Shown here one piece after another: positions 58,341-64,000 of a stretch of 64,000 bases of DNA (within the stretch, counting starts at the first letter, position 1; every line of letters starts with the position of its first letter). Made by a program: the position numbers and the translations under genes. The DNA lies in contig CM068367.1 in assembly GCA_034769895.1 (NCBI GenBank), forward strand, positions 319,113,986 through 319,177,985. Direction: 5' to 3'. Origin of the DNA: Magicicada septendecula (taxonomy: Eukaryota; Arthropoda; Insecta; Hemiptera; Cicadidae). The notes beneath the pieces were generated by a model. The model was given only the letters and a program-made list of their open reading frames with translations, ran no database searches and was not told the origin of the DNA.

Positions 58341-58374
58341 TCGACGTTTCGGCAAAGTTATTGTCGTCTTCAGT
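58341..58374 (-). ncRNA. hammerhead-like motif
   Basis: Minus strand: CACTGAAGA, then GACAA-TAACT-TTGCC, GAAAC, GTC, GA. Both core strings and the canonical GTC triplet are present. Stem II has one A-C mismatch. It lies 60 bp from the divergent pair and is probably part of the same relic. Confidence 0.4.
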
Positions 58375-59051
58375 GTAAGTACACTGCTTCTTGTGACACC
58401 CAAATTAAGACTGCGTGATCGTACTCGTAAAACAAGTGTGATTCGGGTATCACGTCTTATAGTTGTCCTGAAGATGATAAACAATTTTTTTCTAAAGACT
58501 GACGGAAATATTTTAATCAACAAATTATACAAAAATTTATATTTTGTGTAAATTTAATTTGCCCTAACTTCACTAACCCTATTCGTCATCTAATTACCAG
58601 CTACACTGGTTGTCTATAATATACTGACTACTGCCTTGTATTTCCGTGATTGAATGTATTCTACAGGGAGTTCTACTTAATGAGTACTTGGATGGTAGAC
58701 AATCCTAAGAATAGCTCGGACTTCCTTTGTATTAAATTGTGCCATATTTGTTGTTTCACCAATCCTGTGTCCCAATCCGTTTAACAACAAGATTCTAGTG
58801 TTGTTTGAAGGCGCCAAGATATATTATTCAGCCACTTTCTTTTCCTCACGGTGCCATTAGCCGTTAACAAATAAAACGCTGTTAAATGTAGACAACTATT
58901 CCGACAAAGAATGACTAGTTCACTTCTCCTTCAGAAGTTGTAGGCCTACCACCAGACCAATGCGTATTTGTTAACTGTTAATAATGCTATACTTTTTACA
59001 TAATTAACACGATATTATTATACAAGTATATTATCGCCCGCATATCCAGTC

Positions 59052-59054
<3 letters not shown>
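58375..59054 (-). other. hth: homothorax intron: nothing recognisable
   Basis: No coding or repeat signal beyond a weak CCTGAAGATGAT string at 58468. Confidence 0.4.

Positions 59055-59089
<35 letters not shown>
59055..59089. repeat. (CA)n microsatellite, about 17 units
   Basis: Pure CA run about 340 bp downstream (minus strand) of the hth exon at 59423-59473. Confidence 0.95.
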
Positions 59090-59091
<2 letters not shown>

Positions 59092-59422
59092 TCGTATATA
59101 AGAAACTGTACGGTAAGCCTGTATTTCAACAAAATTACCACCAATTTTTGTTTTGAATGCATTAAGATATTGGTCACGGTAAATCACGGAATTCGGTGTC
59201 AGACCGAGTTGTGCTATAAGTGAATGAATGAATGAATGATCAGGCTTGTTTGCCACGGCTAGTTTACCTGGTAAACTGTGTTACTGCACCACCTACACTG
59301 CCGACACCGCCAACCGACCAGAAAATAACACCGCAGATAACTAGCCGGAAGTGAAAAAAATTTCTTTCTCTACTGTAAGCGAATAATAAATCATGTCGTT
59401 TAGGCTAGATAAAAGTACTTAC

Positions 59423-59473
59423 CAAGGAGTCGACCTCAGGGTCCGCTATGTAGTAGGGTTTCTCCTGGCGGAT
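59423..59473 (-). CDS. hth: homothorax exon: N-terminal MEIS-domain segment (17 codons)
   Basis: A 51-bp exon encoding IRQEKPYYIADPEVDSL, the Hth counterpart of vertebrate MEIS1 IRAEKPLFSSNPELDNL, in the first conserved half of the HM domain. The acceptor is TGTTTTCAG|ATC at 59474-59473 after a pyrimidine-rich tract, and the donor is TTG|GTAAGT at 59423-59422. It is in phase 0 at both ends and joins directly to MVQAIQVL at 34886. The preceding exon (SFNEDI-type sequence and the CE-type upstream block) was not found up to 64000, so the upstream intron exceeds 4.5 kb and holds the copia element. The frame is intact. Confidence 0.96.
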
Positions 59474-60970
59474 CTGAAAACAGACAACAGCCAGACTTTA
59501 GTGTGGTACTTTTGAATAATACGCTTTCTCACAATAAGTATAATTATTTTACCACCCATAAATTGTTACTTCAATATAAATACTTTCTTAACGCCTGAAT
59601 ATTTATATTCTACTGTTCAGATCGTTATACTATAATTAATTATACTGTAATAATTAATTAATTAGTCCATGGATACTTTTAATACTTGAGATATTAAAAA
59701 TTCTACTATGTTATAAAAATATTTACTTAGTTTGTCCTATAAAATTTGTTTCATCGGTAATTTTCAGGTTCACTGAAGGTATAGTCTTTAGAATAACGGA
59801 TATTTTAAAACCAGCTAAGGATCACGATCAAAACTGTATGTAATTAAAATATTCATAATTATTTGGTTCCTCTAATCATGTCAGTTTCTACAGTGCGATA
59901 CTAACGTGGTTTCTCGTATTAGATAGTCGCTGATACCATTTAGAACTACTGTATCTGATTCTTATTTAACAATAACAAGATTTTAAATACCATTTCGGAC
60001 ATGGCCAACAATCGTTTACTGGTTCTCTATACATATTCTGATATTCTGTAATATGCTTCTGAGCTCAGGTGGCTTGAAGGGGCTCAAGTGCACACACCAA
60101 TCGTTTGCAGGGTGCAACGAACGAAACGCGTGAAATAAATTAGCCTCGCTGAAATATGTTTTTATAATTAGCTATGTTTTTTGTTGTAAGCAAGCGGAAA
60201 AGGGAGAATCGTACTGTGAGAGCCATTTTAAACCCCCAAAACGTGATGTTTCTAGGAATTCTTAAGCCACAAGGACAGAAAGGTCCTTTTAGAGGGAAGT
60301 GAAAACAGACCCTTCGACAGAAATAGAACTTAGCAACCCTCGTCATGCTTTCTCACATGTGGCAGCATTGCTGTGTGCATTTAACATACACAACGGTTGT
60401 GTATCCTAAAGTGGCTGTGAAAACAATTATTTAATTTACAACGTGGTACATCATAAATCTCCTTAAATAACTGGCCACTAAACTGCAGCACAAAGACCAC
60501 AATACGTAATAACTTGTAACACCACAACACTGCTAACCGTTTGTTTATATTTATGTTTTTATAAATAAAATGTACGCGTTTGCCAATGCATGCACCGTTA
60601 GTTGTTAGCTTTTTTTAAATCTTATTTAATATTCAATAAATAATATATGTATGTATACATATATATTCAATAAATATATTTATTTACAACAATAATATTC
60701 ACAACACTAATAATCATATTAGTGATTATTATAGCCATATACATTGGAATAGACATTTAAAAAATATTATTTACAATTAGTGATTATTTGACACATTGAG
60801 TACCACAGACTTACTTATGCGTTAAATATATACTTTTTATTAGATGATAAATTTAATAGAATATAAAACAAACTTAGTTTTCCAATTTGTTAGTTATACA
60901 GCATAATTACAATGTAACCTTATTTTGGCAAAAATAAAATTTTAACAGTAATAGTCCCACTACGATATTT
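59474..60970 (-). other. hth: homothorax intron upstream of the first exon in the window
   Basis: AT-rich sequence with a GC-richer patch at 60060-60360. That patch shares TAGCCTCGCTGAA with 27561 but is otherwise unclassified. Its 68-codon minus-strand frame (60140-60346) has no recognisable similarity. Dense TATATA/ATAAATA runs occur at 60630-60680. Confidence 0.4.
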
Positions 60971-61345
60971 TGTTGAGAATATACTGGAAAACTCTACATT
61001 CATTCTTAAGTAAATGTACCTGTCATTGTAGAAGTGAAAGTTTGTATTGTGCGGTGGGGGGTCGAGCTGCCTGGGCGGGGCCTCAACCCGCACACATGCG
61101 CGTTTACTGTGAGAGTCTAGAAAAGTAATGTTCTCGAAGTTTTAAATAAAAGGAAAGATCTGGAAGCTGTTTTTCTATATAAATAGAGATGCACTCGACA
61201 AGTACGGTTCAGTTTTAAATGTGCTCTTGTAATGTGTATTTCGTGTGTCCGTTTTATGTATACTTGCTACTCACCTGTTCCATCAATAAAGCGTGTGTTT
61301 GCTCCTGTACTTAAATTATTTATTATTTTTACCCATTCCTCAACA
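60971..61345 (+). mobile_element. 5' LTR of a Ty1/copia retrotransposon
   Basis: A 375-bp LTR starting TGTTGAGAAT and ending ATTCCTCAACA, so the termini form an inverted TGTTGAG/CTCAACA. Inside are a TATA box (CTATATAAATAGA, about 61174-61186), a plausible transcription start near 61200 and a poly(A) signal AATAAA at about 61285. The primer-binding site follows directly. The 3' LTR lies beyond the window, so neither LTR identity nor the target duplication can be checked. Confidence 0.85.
61174..61186 (+). promoter_or_regulatory. TATA box of the copia LTR
   Basis: CTATATAAATAGA within the U3 part of the LTR, about 110 bp before the AATAAA signal; orientation and spacing fit an LTR promoter. 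Confidence 0.6.
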
Positions 61346-61360
61346 GGTTATGGGCCCAGT
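61346..61360 (+). other. primer-binding site (initiator tRNA-Met internal fragment type)
   Basis: GGTTATGGGCCCAGT immediately after the LTR. Drosophila copia uses the same TTATGGGCCCAG complement to the middle of initiator tRNA-Met (a cleaved tRNA half) as primer. The match supports both the LTR boundary and the copia assignment. Confidence 0.85.
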
Positions 61361-61422
61361 GGCATTTTAAAATCGGAGTCCAATGTGTAATTGGAGTGCA
61401 AGTATAAAATATTTGTGCAAAA

Positions 61423-64000
61423 ATGGAACCGAATATAAAAATTGAAAAACTTCGAGACAAAGATAACTGGCATCAATGGCTCTTCGTAGTACGCACATTG
61501 ATGGAAGAGGATGATGATGTGCTGGATGTTTGCGAAGGAAGATTAGCCGAGCCAGCTGCAGGTGCAGAAGATCGTGACGCGTTGTTGGAAAAGTTCAAGA
61601 AGGCGGACAAAATTGCCAGAAAGTTAATTGTTACAACAGTGGAGAGAAAGCCTCTCGAACTTATAATGGGTTGTTCTACTGCCAAGGAGATGTGGGACAA
61701 ATTGAATACAGCATATGATCTAAAATCTGATGAAAATCTGTCGATGATTCAAAAACATTTTTTTGAGTTTAAGTGGACAGAGAGTGAAAGTGTTACGTAT
61801 AATATTTCAAAAATAGAACAGTTGGCTAGAAAAATGAAAAATATCGGGGGAAAAATTGAAAAGACTATGGTGATGACTCGTGTTTTAACATCTTTGCCAC
61901 AAAAGTTAAATCATTTTCACAGTGCTTGGGATTCGGTATCTGACGATAAGAAGAATCTCGAAAATGTGACTGAGCGCTTGATGGCAGAAGAATTTAGATT
62001 ACAAGAGCAAAAGGAAGTACACGAAGAGACGACAGCGTTGCTAGCTAATCTGAAAATCGGTCATAAGGAACAGAAGAATGACTCTTATAAATATGAGAAG
62101 AATGATTTGAAACAAGAGCAGTGTTATAATTGTGGAAGACAAGGTCATTTAAAAAGGGACTGCTTCAGGCGTTATACGTGCAAAAGAAAAGGTCATAAAA
62201 GTAACAATTGCTTCATGAATAAGAATAATGGACAGCGAAGATGGTCGAATAATCAAGAAAGAAGTAACTCGTCTTCTGGACAGAAGAAATCAACATCGAG
62301 GATAGCACTAATAGGTGACAAAGGCAGCTGTGGCAATTGGGATGATCTCTGGATTGTGGATTCGGGTGCGACGGATCATATGTCGAAGCATCGAGAATGG
62401 TTTTCAACGTTCGAAGAATATACAACACCAGTCAGTGTAAGAATGGGCAACGGTATGACAATGTCTGCATATGGTAAAGGTAATATTGACTTTGAAACTT
62501 ATAAAAATAGTGAACGAGTAGAAGGTACTATCTATAATGTATTATATGTTCCTGATTCAATGTATAATCTGTTTTCTGTTAAATATGCGGGTAAAAGGGG
62601 TATAGATTATGAAATAACACATAATGCTACGAGATGTACTTTAAAGCATGGTAATGAAATTCTTGTAACTGGTTCCGAATATGAGCCTGGTAGTTTGCTA
62701 AAATTAGATATTCAAACTTTAATTCCAAAAGAATGTAACGTGGTAGAACAAAAGAGTAGATCGAGCATTGCCAACGGTAATGTTTTACAATTATGGCACG
62801 AAAGACTTTGCCATCAAAATGTAAAACATGTGAAGAATTTTTTGAAAAATCTAAATATAAAATTTACGGATGAAAATTTCTTTTGTGAAGGTTGCGCTTA
62901 TGGCAAAAATCATAGATTGCCTTTTCACAAAAAGATCGATCGTGGCACTAAAACTCGCGAAATAATTTATACTGACGTTTGTGGTCCTATGGAAGTAGAG
63001 TCTCTCGGTAGAAAGTTATATTTTGATTCTTTTAAAGACGATTTTTCAAGTTATAGAGAAATTCATTTTATTCGAGAAAAATCTGAAGTAACAGAAAAAC
63101 TAAAATCATTTTGTATCGGGGTTGAGAATCAATTTGCAACAAATATTAAAGAAATTCATTTTGATGGTGGTAAAGAATACGATAATAAAGCTGTGATCTC
63201 TTTTTTAAATAGTAAAGGTATAAAATATTCGATTAATGTTCCATATACGCCCGAACAAAATTCAATTGCAGAGCGCGATAACCGAATCATTGTAGAGGCT
63301 GCTCGATCAATGTTATATTCAAATTCAAACTTACCTCTATTCTTATGGGCAGAAGCAATGAATACTGCTGTACATGTAATTAATAGAACAGGCCTAACAA
63401 AACAAAATAATAAAACTCCTTATGAGTTATGGAATGGAAAAACAGCTACTGTTGATAGATTTAAAATATTTGGAACCATGTGTTATGTACATATATCAAA
63501 AGAAAAGCGTAAGAAACTTGATAAAAAATCGATGAGGGGTTATCTGGTCGGATATCATGAGGATTGTAAAGGTTATCGTGATATGTTCCGGAAGTGCGAG
63601 ATGTCATTATAAGTACAGATGTACTTTTAAACCTGAAAGAGTATTAGCTGATTCAATTATTTTCAATTCTTTGAACAATAATAATAAAGAAACTGAAGAA
63701 AATGAAATTATAACTCCTAAAAATAATCAACTTTTACTTAAAAATGAATCAAATGAGTTTGAAGAAAGAGAATCTTTACAATCTTCAAATAGCGATAACA
63801 ATCAAACTGGACGACAATTGCGCGATAGAACAAAATTAAAACCTACAGAATATTATGGATGTCCGATCACGTTTATTGCTGAAAAGTTACCATCTAATTA
63901 TAACGAAGCAATTACAAGTAAAGAAAAAGATAGTTGGCAAGCTGCAATGCAGGACGAAATGAACTCGTTGTATGAAAATAAGACATGGGTATTAGTGGAA
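61423..64000 (+). pseudogene. copia gag-pol polyprotein (frameshifted after integrase, truncated by window)
   Basis: One frame, 61423-63612, holds gag, protease and integrase. Gag opens MEPNIKIEKLRDKDNWHQWL and contains a zinc knuckle CYNCGRQGHLKRDC (234-247); a second knuckle has lost its first Cys (YTCKRKGHKSNNC). The protease active site is WIVDSGATDHM (D313). The integrase has its HHCC finger (H459 ... CEGC) and D518 (IYTDVCG), D581 (HFDGGKEY) and E617 (NSIAERDN), a DDE triad with 35 residues between the last two. After residue ~720 the frame breaks. The pol reading continues as VRDVIISTDV in a second frame and, after another shift near 63628, as FKPERVLADS through to SWQAAMQDEMNSLYENKTW, the start of the RT domain, at the window edge. 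Two single-base lesions in otherwise intact coding indicate a recent, now defective copy. Confidence 0.9.

Overview
The window reads as intronic DNA of an insect nuclear genome with very large, transposon-filled introns. The only host coding sequence I can support is three exons of one gene on the minus strand, at 59423-59473, 34836-34886 and 4778-4972. Joined in that order, all in phase 0, they encode an uninterrupted piece of the MEIS (PREP/HM) domain: IRQEKPYYIADPEVDSL, then MVQAIQVLRFHLLELEK, then [12 protein letters not shown] and onward to [13 protein letters not shown]. This is homothorax (hth), the arthropod MEIS orthologue. The tail resembles insect Hth more than vertebrate MEIS. The introns are 24.5 kb and 29.9 kb, which with the transposon diversity suggests a large-genome, non-dipteran insect. 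I cannot name the species.

Just inside the intron after the 195-bp exon (4667-4777) lie two perfect-stem hairpins and an in-frame stop. This is the same kind of exon-intron junction at which a long ultraconserved, stem-loop-forming, intron-retention-linked element was described in dipteran hth.

Region by region (plus-strand coordinates): 1-4777 downstream intron; 4778-4972 exon; 4973-10136 intron; 10137-13131 remnants of an LTR element with gypsy-type primer-binding sites (minus strand); 13132-18700 a cluster of Penelope-like elements (PLEs) with reverse transcriptase and GIY-YIG nuclease, arranged as a 1.75-kb head-to-head inverted repeat, a 0.34-kb tail-to-tail inverted repeat and a third truncated copy, all joined through TA repeats; 18.7-26.7 kb mostly featureless intron; 26.7-31.5 kb a nested stack in which a DD82E (Sailor-type) transposon sits inside a Jockey-like LINE inside a dispersed repeat; 31.5-32.9 kb a mariner remnant split by a 791-bp hAT-type MITE; 34.0-34.5 kb another Jockey-type tail; 34836-34886 exon; 37-39 kb a CA microsatellite and LINE debris; 40504-43803 an almost intact RTE-type LINE with an 11-bp target-site duplication, inserted in a second copy of the dispersed repeat; 44.8-49.3 kb a decayed LINE interrupted by a 2.9-kb block of about 11 units of ~163 bp; 50.7-54.7 kb a SINE-like piece and a third dispersed-repeat copy; 58.2-58.4 kb inverted hammerhead-like motifs; 59423-59473 exon; 60971-64000 a Ty1/copia element (5' LTR, PBS, gag-pol) running off the window.

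A theme that conventional annotation would miss is a recurrent small RNA-like motif, CTGANGA-T-stem-GAAAC-GTY. It occurs at the 3' ends of the PLEs, twice in the satellite-bearing element and near 58.2-58.4 kb. It has compensatory changes in its stem and matches the layout of a minimal hammerhead ribozyme.
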